A program made the translations under genes and the position numbers. Of a stretch of DNA of 64,000 nucleotides, positions 45,769 through 55,061 are shown piece by piece (position 1 is the first letter of the stretch; every line of letters starts with the position of its first letter). The stretch is taken from assembly GCF_001854765.1 (NCBI RefSeq), contig NZ_LJJE01000112.1, forward strand, positions 233,673 to 297,672, given 5' to 3'. The notes below the pieces were generated by a model, which was not told where the DNA came from, made no database searches, and was given only the letters and a program-made list of their open reading frames with translations. The stretch is from Vibrio sonorensis (lineage in GTDB: Bacteria > Pseudomonadota > Gammaproteobacteria > Enterobacterales > Vibrionaceae).

Positions 45769-47393
45769 ATGAATAGAATCGCGATCTACGCTATTACCAA
45801 ACACGGAGCCAAACAGGGTGAAAAGCTCAAAAGAGGGCTGCCATTTGCTGACTTGTATGTTGCGCCGGTCGCCTATGAGCTGACTATAGGCGCAAAACAA
45901 CTTGATCTACCACTTTCTTCTTTTGTATCACGCCAGTTTACCGATTACGACGCGCATATTTTTATCTGCGCTACGGGTATTGTCATGCGGATGTTGGCTC
46001 CGCTTATAGAAGACAAAAGATCAGACCCTGCGGTGGTCTGTCTCGATGAACAAGCCACATTTGCCATTTCAATGCTATCAGGTCATCGCGGAGGTGCAAA
46101 CGAGCTGACCCATAGGGTTGCCCATATAGTCCATGCAACTCCTGTAGTGACCACTGCGTCAGATGTATCGGAAAACGTATCAGCAGATATGTTGGGCGCT
46201 CGATTTGGTTGGCATCTCGACCCAATCTCCGAGCCTTCAATTACTTCAGTATCGGCAGCCATAGTTAATGACGAGTCGGTTCTGATTGCACAACAAGCGG
46301 GCGATAAAAACTGGTGGCAGTATGACAAGCGTATGCCGGCCAATATTTTGTGTCACGACACGCTTGAAGGTATTGATAACCAAGCGTTTGACGCCGCAAT
46401 TTTGGTGACTGATCAGCAAGAGATAGACCTAGAGCCTTGGCAAGGGAAGTTGGTAGTTTGGCGTCCTAAATCACTAGTATTAGCTTAGGTTGTGACAGGA
46501 ACACGCCAATTTCCACGATTCTCGCTGGACTCAAGACATTTAGTGAAAAATTCAACTTGTCTCTGGAGTCTGTAGCCAGTTTTGCCAGTATCGATCTAAA
46601 AGCCAATGAGGTAGCGCTCAATCAGCTATCTGAGCAAAGACAATGGCCATTTACGACGTATGCCGCCGAAGAATTAGATGACATTAAGGGTATTGAAAAC
46701 CCTTCTGAATACGTAAAGAAAGTCACTGGTAGTAACTCAGTAGCCGAAGCGGCTGCCTTAAAGCTGGGTTCTAGTGAGCGTTTAGTTGTTCCAAAGTGGG
46801 CATTCAAGAAAGATGGTTACAATATGACCATTGCGTGCTGTCGCCTTGAGTTCAGCGAATCTCTCGTCAAGCACAAGCGTAAAAATTGGCTTGGAGAAAA
46901 GCGTCACGGCAAGAAAGATAGTGACAACGTAACTAAAAAACCCGTAAAACGTAACCTCTATGGCAACGAAGTTGTCGAAGGTTATCAGTGTAAGCCCAAG
47001 CACGTTGATTTAAACCGTCCCATGCTATTTCACACTCACCACCTGTTGTTATGTGAAGGCACGCGCTGTGCCAAAGCAGGGGCTAAAAATCTCGCCCATG
47101 ACCTGCGCACCGTATTAAAAGAGGTAGGCCTAGCATCGGGGCGTAAAAGGATCAAAATCAGCCGTAGCATGTGTGTTGGAGCTTGTAGAAATCGTTCTGC
47201 ATTGGCCATTTATCAACGACTTATACCTAACTGCGACAAACCATTAACCAACCACGGTATTTGGCTGCGCGGTATTGAAGAATTTTCAGAATCGACATGG
47301 CGAGAGCTATTTATCGCTCTTGCCAAAAATCAACCAATTTCAGAGGTCATTGAGCCTCGATTTTTTGCACCGTTTGAGGAATCAAAGGAATGA
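45769..47393 (+). CDS. cbiG: cobalt-precorrin-5A hydrolase CbiG with C-terminal 2Fe-2S ferredoxin domain (one frameshift)
   Basis: Opens the ring-A delta-lactone and releases acetaldehyde. About 541 residues when joined. The N-terminal and middle CbiG domains include FICATGIVMRMLAP and LSGHRGGANELT. The C-terminal CbiG/CobE domain includes FASIDLKANE and SVAEAAAL. A thioredoxin-fold ferredoxin then follows, with CEGTRC and SMCVGAC as cluster ligands. The frame breaks near 46483: WRPKSLVLA stops, and LGCDRNTPISTILAG continues one frame over; one added base (probably GG read as G) joins them. The ferredoxin may donate electrons for a reductive step or support cobalt-state control; this is inference. 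Confidence 0.85.
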
Positions 47394-48231
47394 AAAGATT
47401 AAGACATTACACCAAAGGGACCGCAATTGTACTAAGTTGCTTTGGCTCGGTAGTAGAACAAAAGCGCTACCTAGAACTGAAAGAAAAAGTACAAGCGCGC
47501 TATCCAAACTGCGAAGTAAGGGTCGCCACAAGTTCCCGTATGGTAATCAAAAAGCTAGCATCGGAAGGTAAAGATTATCAGCATCTTCCTTCGGTGTTGG
47601 CGAGCTTAGATCTAGAAGGTTATCAACGCATACTGGTGGCTTCTTGTTACTTGTTCCCAACTGATGAACACAAGCAAGTCGAACTCATTACGCAAGGGTT
47701 TAAAAACTTTTCACTCTCTGCCATTGACCATACACCAGCGATTATCCATCACACGCACTGTGCAACAGATTTACTAAGCGCCATAAATGAGCGCTTTAGT
47801 CATGGCAGCGACCTAAATCTATTCGTGCATCATGCGCCCCTTATTTGGACAATCCGGGTCACCAAGCAGTGACTTACTGCGATACGTTCCTTTCTCAGCT
47901 TTCTGAGAAAAACGTTTCTTGTTCTTTAGAAGGTGCTATGCCGTTCCACACGATTAAAGCTTCGTTGCAAAGAACGCTTAAAGACTCTGGTAGTTTACCG
48001 AAACTGCGCGTTATTCCTCTGCTGTTGGTCTCAGGCAACCACTTTGTGAAAGATATGAACGATATCAAATCCCAGCTCGATGCTCTGTGTGATGTCGAAT
48101 TGGCTCATGCCGAAGATGGAACATCGTTTAACTTGTTGTCGCTACCAGAAGTGACAGACATTATCTTTAAGCAAATCGATGAAGGTCTGATTCGTTTGCG
48201 CGCGCCAGAACAGGACCATCACAATGGCTAA
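47390..48231 (+). CDS. cbiK: anaerobic sirohydrochlorin cobaltochelatase CbiK-like (one frameshift)
   Basis: Inserts Co2+ into sirohydrochlorin, the entry step of the anaerobic pathway. About 280 residues when joined. It resembles CbiK more than CbiX: N-terminal IVLSCFGS, a VATSSRMVIKKL segment (compare the CbiK TSGMIIRKL) and VIPLLLVSGNHFVKDM carrying a metal-ligand His. VHHAP in the middle supplies the first His and SLEGAMPF a Glu. The frame breaks near 47841, where APL is followed in the next frame by YLDNPGHQAVTYCDTF; one T added to TT restores it. It overlaps both neighbours. Confidence 0.82.
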
Positions 48232-49049
48232 GCTATACCTCGTTGGATTGGGGCCGGGTAGTCTTGACTTGATGTCAGTGCGCTCTCAACAGGTCATTCA
48301 AAACGTTGATATCGTGGTGGGCTACGGACCGTACGTAAAGCTCATAGAATCTCTAATTCACAGTCAGACTCTAGTAAGAACTGGAATGACCAAGGAATGG
48401 CAAAGCAGATTCGGCAATCAAACACGTACAAGAAGGAAAGAACGTCGCTTTAGTCTGTTCTGGTGATGCTGGTGTCTATGCCATGGCGCCTCTGATCTTT
48501 GAACTGTTAGCGACCAGCCAACACCAAATTGAAGTAGAAATTGTTCCGGGCATTACTGCGGCTAACTCTTGTGCATCACTCGTTGGTGCACCTTTGGGCC
48601 ATGATAGCTGTACGATTTCTCTCTCTGATTTGTTAACACCTTGGGAAGTTATTGTTCGCCGCATCGAAGCCGCCGCCGCGGCTGATTTCGCTATTACCTT
48701 CTACAACCCTCGCTCAAAGAAAAGACAGAGCCATATTTTAGATGCTCAGAAAATCTTGCTAAAGCATCGACCGAAAGACACTCCAGTTGCTGTCGTTAAC
48801 GCAGCATATCGCGACGAGCAACGGGTTGAGCTGTCTACTTTGGAAGAATTTACCTCTCTTGAGTTTGGCATGAACTCGGCGGTAATTGTTGGTAACGAAA
48901 GTAGCTACCGATTTAATGATTGGATAGTGACACCGCGAGGCTACAAAAATAAGTACTCTCTAGAAGATGGCACGACCAAAGAAGGGCAGATTCCGGGGCG
49001 TTCACTTAACACACAAGCTCACAACGATTTGAGCAAGGAGAGCGTGTGA
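48224..49049 (+). CDS. cbiH: cobalt-precorrin-3 C17-methyltransferase CbiH (two frameshifts)
   Basis: Carries out C17 methylation with ring contraction. About 275 residues when joined. The SAM-methylase N-terminal motif is LYLVGLGPGSLDLMSVRSQQ; then VCSGDAGVYAMAPL and VPGITAANSCASLVGAPLGHD follow. Between 48396 and 48404 the frame slips twice: TGMTKE should continue as MAKADSAIKHVQEGKNVAL, which needs one extra A at 48396 and another at 48402 (AA to AAA and AAA to AAAA). That alignment matches the CbiH/CobJ family position by position, better than one insertion would. It overlaps cbiF by 4 bases. Confidence 0.87.
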
Positions 49050-49819
49050 CCGTTTATTTTATAGGGGCAGGACCGGGTGATCCTGATCTGATCACCGTAA
49101 AGGGAGCTAAATTGGTAGAGTCGTGTCCCGTAGTATTATACGCCGGTAGTTTGGTTCCAAAAGCTGTGATTGAACGCGCCCACCCAGACGCGCAAGTATT
49201 CGACTCCGCTAGTATGGATCTGGACGAAATCACCAAGGTCTACACCGATGCTCATAAAAAAGGGCAGGATGTCGCTCGGGTTCAAACTGGTGACTTATCT
49301 ATTTATTCCTCGTTAGCCGAGCAAACCAGAAGATTAAATGAGTTGGGAATCGACTGGAAAGTGATCCCTGGCGTCTCTTCTTTTCAAGCTTCTGCCGCTG
49401 CATTAGGTCAAGAGCTAACACTACCGGAAGAGTGTCAGACCATTATTCTTTCAAGGGCTTCAGGGCGAACGCCCGTGCCCGAGAAGGAAAATCTAAAATC
49501 ATTAGCGCAGCACGAGGCCACCCTTTGTCTGTTTCTTAGCGCTACTTTGATTAGGAAAGTAGTGAGAGAACTGAGTGAAGTATACCCACCTCATTGGCCG
49601 GTATGTGTGGTGGAAAAGGCTTCTCATCCCGAACAGCGCATCATTCGAAGTACCCTTGAAAACATTGCCCACGAGATGCACAAGGCCAACATCCGCTCTA
49701 CAGCAATGATTATTGTCAGCAAAGTTTTTGCGATAGACGATTTTGTCGATTCAAAACTATACGACCCAACGTTTTCTCACGCGTGTAGGAAAGCCAAGGT
49801 CGTCGACTCAAGTGATTAA
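49046..49819 (+). CDS. cbiF: cobalt-precorrin-4 C11-methyltransferase
   Basis: Adds the C11 methyl. The 257-residue protein shows VYFIGAGPGDPDLITVKGA, LYAGSLVPKAV, RVQTGDLSIYSSLAEQ and VIPGVSSFQASAAALGQELTLPE, the last typical of CbiF/CobM. It starts at GTG 49046, overlapping the cbiH stop, with AAGGAG 5 bases before. Frame intact. Confidence 0.93.
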   Translation: MTVYFIGAGPGDPDLITVKGAKLVESCPVVLYAGSLVPKAVIERAHPDAQVFDSASMDLDEITKVYTDAHKKGQDVARVQTGDLSIYSSLAEQTRRLNELGIDWKVIPGVSSFQASAAALGQELTLPEECQTIILSRASGRTPVPEKENLKSLAQHEATLCLFLSATLIRKVVRELSEVYPPHWPVCVVEKASHPEQRIIRSTLENIAHEMHKANIRSTAMIIVSKVFAIDDFVDSKLYDPTFSHACRKAKVVDSSD

Positions 49820-49887
49820 AAATAGCAGCTCAAACAAGGTTTGGATGAGGTGCTGATAGCTGTGCGCATACAAAGTAAGGAACTGAA

Positions 49888-51189
49888 ATGGAACCGATAA
49901 GTTGCCCCGCGCTCGTCGTTGCAGCACCGAGCTCAGGTAGTGGTAAAACGACAGTCGTCGCAGCGATTGCTCGCCACTTCACTAATCTTGGTAAGAAGGT
50001 GCGGGTGTTTAAAACAGGCCCTGATTTTATCGACCCGTCGTTTTTGGCTATGGCGTCGAAGGAGCCCGTCTATCAAATTGATTTTTGGATGTGTGGAGAA
50101 CAGCACTGTAAACGCTTGATTTGGGAGGCCGCTCAAGACGCGGATCTGATCCTAATTGAAGGGGTAATGGGAATGTTTGATGGTCAGTGCTCTAGCGCTG
50201 ATATCGCTGCCACACTTGGAATTCCAGTTTTGGCAGTCATCGACGCTGGAAAGATGGCGCAAACATTTGGCGCTTTGGCTCATGGACTCGCAACCTACAG
50301 AGACGACATCCAGATGTATGGTGTCTTCGCTAATTACGTTGCTTCCACTGGGCACTCTGCAATGCTAGAAACGTCTTTGCCCAATACACTAAAGTACTTT
50401 GGTTATCTGCCAAAAGATATGGATATGTCGCTACCGGAAAGGCATCTAGGTTTAGTGCAAGCCCAAGAGTTAGAGGATATTGAGCAAAGATTAGATCAAG
50501 CCGCGAGTTTATTAGCTAGCCATAGTGATATTCAACTACCGCCACCAGTTACTTTTGAATTTGTTGAGCAAACTCATTTTGAGAAAGGGCTAAAAGGCCA
50601 TCGAATTGCCGTCGCCAAAGATAAAGCATTTAGCTTTATCTATCAGGCCAATATTGAACTCCTTGAAAGTCTTGGTGCGCAAATCGAATTTTTCTCTCCC
50701 ATTGCCGGAGATAGCTTACCCGCTTGTGATGCATTGTACCTTCCTGGTGGCTATCCCGAGCTTTATCTTGATGAGCTAGAACAAAACCACTCTTTAATGG
50801 CGCAAATTCGGGAGCACGCTCTGGGAGATAAACCGATCCTCGCCGAATGTGGAGGCATGCTCTATTTAAACCAAAGCCTCACCGACCTCAATGGCAAAAC
50901 GGTACAACTCTGCTCGGTGCTCGGTGGCGTTTCTAAAATGGAACCGCGATTAAAAGCACTGGGGTTGGTTGAAAGCCAACTTTTAACACACTCTACGTTA
51001 CGCGGTCACACGTTTCATTATTCAAGTACCGATTCTAAAGAGTTCGAGTTTAACCGTCCCTTGTCTCAACGAGGGAAAGAGATGGATCCGGTGTGGGTAA
51101 AAAACAAAGTAGTGGCTTCTTATGTGCATTGGTACTTCCCGTTTAACCCTGAATTAGTCAACAAGATTTTCAAGGGCGAACTTAGCTAA
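49888..51189 (+). CDS. cbiA: cobyrinate a,c-diamide synthase
   Basis: Glutamine-dependent amidation of the a and c acetates of cobyrinate. The 433-residue protein has an ATP-binding dethiobiotin-synthetase-like N-terminal domain (APSSGSGKTTVVAAIAR, KTGPDFIDPSF, EGVMGMFDG). A class I glutaminase-like domain follows, with nucleophile Cys in AECGGMLYL and the final catalytic His in ASYVHWYF. AAGGAACTG precedes the start. Frame intact. Named CbiA, also called CobB, but distinct from the sirtuin in this window. Confidence 0.93.
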   Translation: MEPISCPALVVAAPSSGSGKTTVVAAIARHFTNLGKKVRVFKTGPDFIDPSFLAMASKEPVYQIDFWMCGEQHCKRLIWEAAQDADLILIEGVMGMFDGQCSSADIAATLGIPVLAVIDAGKMAQTFGALAHGLATYRDDIQMYGVFANYVASTGHSAMLETSLPNTLKYFGYLPKDMDMSLPERHLGLVQAQELEDIEQRLDQAASLLASHSDIQLPPPVTFEFVEQTHFEKGLKGHRIAVAKDKAFSFIYQANIELLESLGAQIEFFSPIAGDSLPACDALYLPGGYPELYLDELEQNHSLMAQIREHALGDKPILAECGGMLYLNQSLTDLNGKTVQLCSVLGGVSKMEPRLKALGLVESQLLTHSTLRGHTFHYSSTDSKEFEFNRPLSQRGKEMDPVWVKNKVVASYVHWYFPFNPELVNKIFKGELS

Positions 51190-51218
51190 TTAGCAAGTCA
51201 TTTTGTCAAGGAAACACC

Positions 51219-51254
51219 ATGGTTACAGCGCGTAAAATTCCAAAATATGAGTAG
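51219..51254 (+). other. possible 11-codon leader ORF before cbiM
   Basis: ATG GTT ACA ... GAG TAG encodes MVTARKIPKYE and is preceded by AAGGAAACACC, a good ribosome-binding site. It ends 5 bases before the cbiM start. It might couple translation or be chance; no family recognised. Confidence 0.2.
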
Positions 51255-51259
51255 ATAAC

Positions 51260-51859
51260 ATGCATATAGTTGATGGGGTACTAAGTCTTCCCGTTTTAGC
51301 AGTCAATGCCAGTATTGCTGTCGTGGGTTGCTACTTAGGATTAAAACAGTTAAGTGATAGTAAAATCCCTCAGGCCGCCGTATTAGCGTCGTGCTTTTTT
51401 GTCGCGTCTTTGATTCACGTGCCCATTGGTCCATCGAGTGTGCATTTGATCTTTAACGGACTGATTGGCTTATTACTCGGTCGGAGTACGTTTCCAATCG
51501 TCTTAATAGGGCTTATTTTACAAGCCGTTTTCTTCGGGTTTGGAGGAATCATCGTTCTAGGTGTCAACGCGGTCAATATTGCTCTGCCAGCGGTTTTAGT
51601 CGGTGTTGTTTTGAAACCCTATATGAATAAATGGTCTCCGAAGGTAGTTGGCTTTCTCAGTGGGTTTAGCGCGGTCTTCTTAACCAGTTTACTCGTTGCT
51701 ATATCACTTACACTGTCTGGTGATGTGTTTATTAACAGCGCATCACTGGTCATTGCTGCCCACTTACCTTTGGCATTGGTTGAAGGCTTTATATGTGCCT
51801 ATCTTTTCAGCCTGTTAATCAAACTTCGACCTGAAGCCTTGGCTCCGCAAGCACAATAG
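51260..51859 (+). CDS. cbiM: cobalt ECF transporter substrate-binding subunit CbiM
   Basis: Membrane component that binds cobalt for import. The 199-residue protein begins MHIVDGVL, where the N-terminal His2 region forms the metal site in CbiM/NikM. About six hydrophobic helices follow, with conserved HVPIGPSSVHLIFNGLIGL near residue 54. The location directly after the cbi genes and the presence of a riboswitch upstream indicate cobalt rather than nickel. Confidence 0.88.
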   Translation: MHIVDGVLSLPVLAVNASIAVVGCYLGLKQLSDSKIPQAAVLASCFFVASLIHVPIGPSSVHLIFNGLIGLLLGRSTFPIVLIGLILQAVFFGFGGIIVLGVNAVNIALPAVLVGVVLKPYMNKWSPKVVGFLSGFSAVFLTSLLVAISLTLSGDVFINSASLVIAAHLPLALVEGFICAYLFSLLIKLRPEALAPQAQ

Positions 51860-51870
51860 GAACATAAAAA

Positions 51871-52458
51871 ATGAAACCAATATACTTAGTTAAACTCTTG
51901 TCGCTGCTGCTTATTACGCTGTTATCAAGTTTTTCTGTCAATGCCCACAACTTGCGCATGTCTGTATATGTTGAGGGGGATGGGCTAGAGGGTGAACTCT
52001 ATTTTGTCGGTGGTGGTAATCCCGCAGCAAAAAATGCCTCCGTTGAACTTTATTTTGATGGGGAAGTCATCGCTACCGCGAAATCAGACGAGGAGGGGAT
52101 TTTTATTTTTCAATCTGTTAAGCCTTCAGATTATTTAGTGAGAGCAGATGCCGGACAGGGCCACGTCGCGACGTACGATTTGAAAAGGCATGAGTTCCCA
52201 CAAGCACAACCCGATACTACCGAAGGTGAGCTGACCTCAAAACCCACCCATACAGCGCAGCCTCTCAGCAACGATGTCAACCTACAGCAAATGCGAACCG
52301 AAATTGCCAAAGCAATACGACCACTGCGGGAGCAAATTGAACGTTACGAATCCAAGACGAGAATGCACGATATTCTTGGTGGAATAGGGTATGTGTTTGG
52401 CGTTTTTGGCTTGTTTGTCCTTTACAGACAAAGGAAATCAGCTTGCAAGCCGTCTTAA
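51871..52458 (+). CDS. NikL/CbiN-position periplasmic subunit of the cobalt transporter
   Basis: A 195-residue protein in the place where cbiN normally lies. It has a signal peptide cleaved near SVNA, giving a mature start HNLRMSVYVEG with an N-terminal His suited to metal binding. An Ig-like carboxypeptidase-regulatory-type domain (LEGELYFVGGGNPAAKNASV) follows, then a linker and coiled region, and a C-terminal membrane helix (IGYVFGVFGLFVLYRQRK). This layout is that of NikL-type subunits of nickel/cobalt ECF systems, not of the short two-helix CbiN. Cobalt is inferred from context. Confidence 0.72.
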   Translation: MKPIYLVKLLSLLLITLLSSFSVNAHNLRMSVYVEGDGLEGELYFVGGGNPAAKNASVELYFDGEVIATAKSDEEGIFIFQSVKPSDYLVRADAGQGHVATYDLKRHEFPQAQPDTTEGELTSKPTHTAQPLSNDVNLQQMRTEIAKAIRPLREQIERYESKTRMHDILGGIGYVFGVFGLFVLYRQRKSACKPS

Positions 52459-53207
52459 GCGAACACGTGAATAGGGCAGCAATACCTCCCCACACACGAA
52501 TACTATTGGCACTAGCAATAATACTTTGTCTTATCGTTTCAAAGTCTTTGTACGCCTTCGCAGGTTTTGGCTTGATAGTGATACTGCTATGGCAATTGAG
52601 CGATGTGAGTGTAAAAGAGGGCATTCGTAGACTTCTTTTAATCGACAGCTTAATCATTTTAACCATATTGCCTTTGCCATTTTCTTTCACTGGTGGTGCT
52701 ACGCTGATAGTTGGTTGGTTTGAGCTTTCACAAGAAGGGCTAATAAAAGCGCTTGAAGTGCTGATTAAGTCCACGTTATCGGTTTCTATCACATTAACTC
52801 TGTTAGCGGGTATGAATGATATTCAGCTAGCGCGAGCCTTACAGCGACTAAAGTTTTCAAGTCGTTTTATTGTTTTACTACAGTTTACGGTTCGCTACAT
52901 CTCGGTTATGCAGCAAGAGCTGTTCAGACTTAAATTGGCTTTGAGAGCCATAGGTTTTGGCAAAGGGCCAACGCTACATACTTGGAAAAGTTATGGCTAC
53001 CTGTTTGGGACACTGTTTGTAAGAGCATTGGCACGAGCAGACCAAATTTGGCTGGCGATGAAGTGTCGAGGTTTTCAAGGAAAATTTTCACAAGTAAAAC
53101 AAGACCATAGCAAGCTTCTTGATAGGCGCTCTAAAATTGTGATTGCCACTTCACTACTGATCGTCATTGCTGATGTCTTTTATTTACTTCCGGGATTTAG
53201 ATTTTAA
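52443..53207 (+). CDS. cbiQ: cobalt ECF transporter transmembrane subunit CbiQ
   Basis: Energy-coupling membrane subunit linking CbiM to the ATPase. The protein has about 254 residues, several helices, and the ECF-T coupling signatures ALRAIGFG near residue 170 and AMKCRGFQG near 215. It starts at TTG 52443, inside the end of the previous gene, with GGA 7 bases upstream; GTG at 52466 is out of frame with these features and is not used. Confidence 0.87.
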   Translation: MQAVLSEHVNRAAIPPHTRILLALAIILCLIVSKSLYAFAGFGLIVILLWQLSDVSVKEGIRRLLLIDSLIILTILPLPFSFTGGATLIVGWFELSQEGLIKALEVLIKSTLSVSITLTLLAGMNDIQLARALQRLKFSSRFIVLLQFTVRYISVMQQELFRLKLALRAIGFGKGPTLHTWKSYGYLFGTLFVRALARADQIWLAMKCRGFQGKFSQVKQDHSKLLDRRSKIVIATSLLIVIADVFYLLPGFRF

Positions 53208-53221
53208 ACGTGGAACAACCT

Positions 53222-53878
53222 ATGAATTACCTTATCGAACTTAATGGTGTTTCTTTTCACAGACCGAATGGGTTAATTTGCGCACAGCAGCTGAATTTTT
53301 CCTTATCAGACCAGCAAAGAATTGCGATTACTGGAAGCAACGGTTCCGGTAAAAGCACGCTGTTGCAAATGATCCTTGGATTGTTAGAAGGTGTGACTGG
53401 TGAGATTAAACTGTTTGGCAATTCCTGCATGTCTGAAAAGGAGTTCTCGGAGTTTAGACCGCGTATTGGCTATCTTTTCCAAGATTCTGACGACCAACTG
53501 TTTTGTCCTACCGTTATTGAAGACATTTGCTTTGGGCCAATTAATCAGGGGTATTCGCAAACAGAAGCAGAAAATTTGGCTTTAGATACCTTGCAACAAC
53601 TGGGTATAAAACATCTTGCCAATCAAACGAGCTATCGGTTATCTGGGGGTGAGAAAAAGCTGGTTTCTCTTGCCACAATACTGGTTATGAAGCCTGACGT
53701 ATTGCTTCTCGACGAACCGACTAATGGACTAGACAACAAAAATTACCAACGTTTTATCGATATTATTAGCGCATTAAATTTGCCATTAATTTTAGTGAGT
53801 CACGATGTTCATTTACGAAAAACACTAACAAACACGGAATACCAGTTACTTGATGGGCGTTTAACACTGCAACTATAA
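53222..53878 (+). CDS. cbiO: cobalt ECF transporter ATPase CbiO
   Basis: ABC ATPase powering cobalt uptake. About 218 residues: Walker A GSNGSGKST, Q-loop FQDSDDQLFCPTV (the DDQLF motif is typical of ECF ATPases), signature LSGGEKK, Walker B VLLLDEPTNGLD and H-loop SHD. A GTG at 53210 in the same frame could add four residues; the ATG at 53222 has GGA 7 bases before it. Last gene of the cbi operon; no clear terminator follows. Confidence 0.9.
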   Translation: MNYLIELNGVSFHRPNGLICAQQLNFSLSDQQRIAITGSNGSGKSTLLQMILGLLEGVTGEIKLFGNSCMSEKEFSEFRPRIGYLFQDSDDQLFCPTVIEDICFGPINQGYSQTEAENLALDTLQQLGIKHLANQTSYRLSGGEKKLVSLATILVMKPDVLLLDEPTNGLDNKNYQRFIDIISALNLPLILVSHDVHLRKTLTNTEYQLLDGRLTLQL

Positions 53879-53995
53879 ATCACAGGTCATAAGTCGAATG
53901 GGTTTGAATCAACTTCGCGCAGCCAACCGACTGAAAAAGGGATGCCACAAAAGATCTTATCGTGTCACGATTGTTTTGAAAGATATCCACCATTT

Positions 53996-54014
53996 TATAA
54001 TGATAACCATTATC
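53996..54014. promoter_or_regulatory. Fur box upstream of fepB
   Basis: TATAATGATAACCATTATC matches 17 of 19 positions of the Fur consensus GATAATGATAATCATTATC. It lies 42 bases before the fepB start, consistent with iron repression of fepBDGC. Confidence 0.82.
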
Positions 54015-54056
54015 ATTTAAGGTATCCTCTCGCTTTCATCGGTGGAGGAGTAACCT

Positions 54057-55061
54057 ATGCTAAGTCTTTCTAAACTGAACAAAATTTTGGGATTGGCCTG
54101 TTTAATTCTACTTATTGGCTGTAGTGAGGAATCGCCGCCAAATAAAACCGAAAACCAATTGACCATATCAGATGGATGGCCAAAGTACATCGTTGATAGC
54201 TACGGTGAAACCACCCTTGATCAACCGCCAACTCGAATTGTATCGACCAGTGTTACCCTGACAGGCACTCTGCTCGCAATTGACGCACCACTGATCGCTT
54301 CCGGTGCCGCTCGTACCAACACCAAAGTGGCTGATGATATTGGCTTTTTCCGTCAGTGGAGTGATATAGCGTCCGAAAGAAACGTGATATCCCTTTATCA
54401 AGGTGAAGCTAATGCAGAAACTGTAGCCAAGCAAAAGCCAGATCTTATCCTCGTTTCCGCTACTGGTGGCGACTCAGCATTAAAACTGTATAAACAGTTC
54501 TCAACCATCGCCCCAACGATCGTTATCAACTATGACGACAAAAGTTGGCAAGAGTTGGCTGGTGTACTAGCCCAAATTACTGGCCGTGAAGATCGTGCCA
54601 ATGAGGTGATAGAAGATTTCGAACACCGCCTCTCCCTTGTCAAAGAGCAAATAGAATTGCCACCGCAGCCTACGTCAGCTTTGGCGTATTACGGAGACGG
54701 GCGGGGGGGCAACTTTTGGACCAATGAGTCAGCACAAGGCAAGATATTAACTTCTCTCGGCTTTGAGTTGAGTGAACTTCCAGAAGATCTTAAAGACAAC
54801 CCGATAATGGGCCAAAGAAAAGATATTTTTCCAGTCAACGGCGAACGATTTGCCGACGCTATTACAGGTCAAAGTATTTTGCTGTTTGCCGCAAACGAAC
54901 AAAGTGTAGAGCAAGTTAAAAAAAATAAGTTTATCTCCCATTTAGACCCAGTGAAAGGGAACCAGGTTTTTGCAATGGGTAACGACACGTTCAGACTCGA
55001 TTATTATAGCTCCATGAACCTGCTAGACACACTGGATTCAACCTTTGGAAAACGTGACTAG
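54057..55061 (+). CDS. fepB: catecholate siderophore-binding lipoprotein FepB-like
   Basis: Periplasmic receptor for ferric enterobactin-type siderophores. The 334-residue protein has a lipoprotein signal with lipobox LIGC near residue 22. The body matches FepB closely: IVSTSVTLTGTLLAIDAP, LILVSATGGDSALKLY, TIVINYDDKSWQ and TFRLDYYSSM near the C-terminus. GGAGGAG precedes the ATG. First gene of fepBDGC, under a Fur box. Confidence 0.88.
   Translation: MLSLSKLNKILGLACLILLIGCSEESPPNKTENQLTISDGWPKYIVDSYGETTLDQPPTRIVSTSVTLTGTLLAIDAPLIASGAARTNTKVADDIGFFRQWSDIASERNVISLYQGEANAETVAKQKPDLILVSATGGDSALKLYKQFSTIAPTIVINYDDKSWQELAGVLAQITGREDRANEVIEDFEHRLSLVKEQIELPPQPTSALAYYGDGRGGNFWTNESAQGKILTSLGFELSELPEDLKDNPIMGQRKDIFPVNGERFADAITGQSILLFAANEQSVEQVKKNKFISHLDPVKGNQVFAMGNDTFRLDYYSSMNLLDTLDSTFGKRD

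Noticed and set aside
41849..53878. Reading the cbi operon as a decayed pseudogene cluster
   Set aside because: The defects are only single-base deletions, mostly in short runs; there are no in-frame stops or missing catalytic motifs, and the same type of defect hits ccoN, ccoI and fdhA elsewhere in the window.
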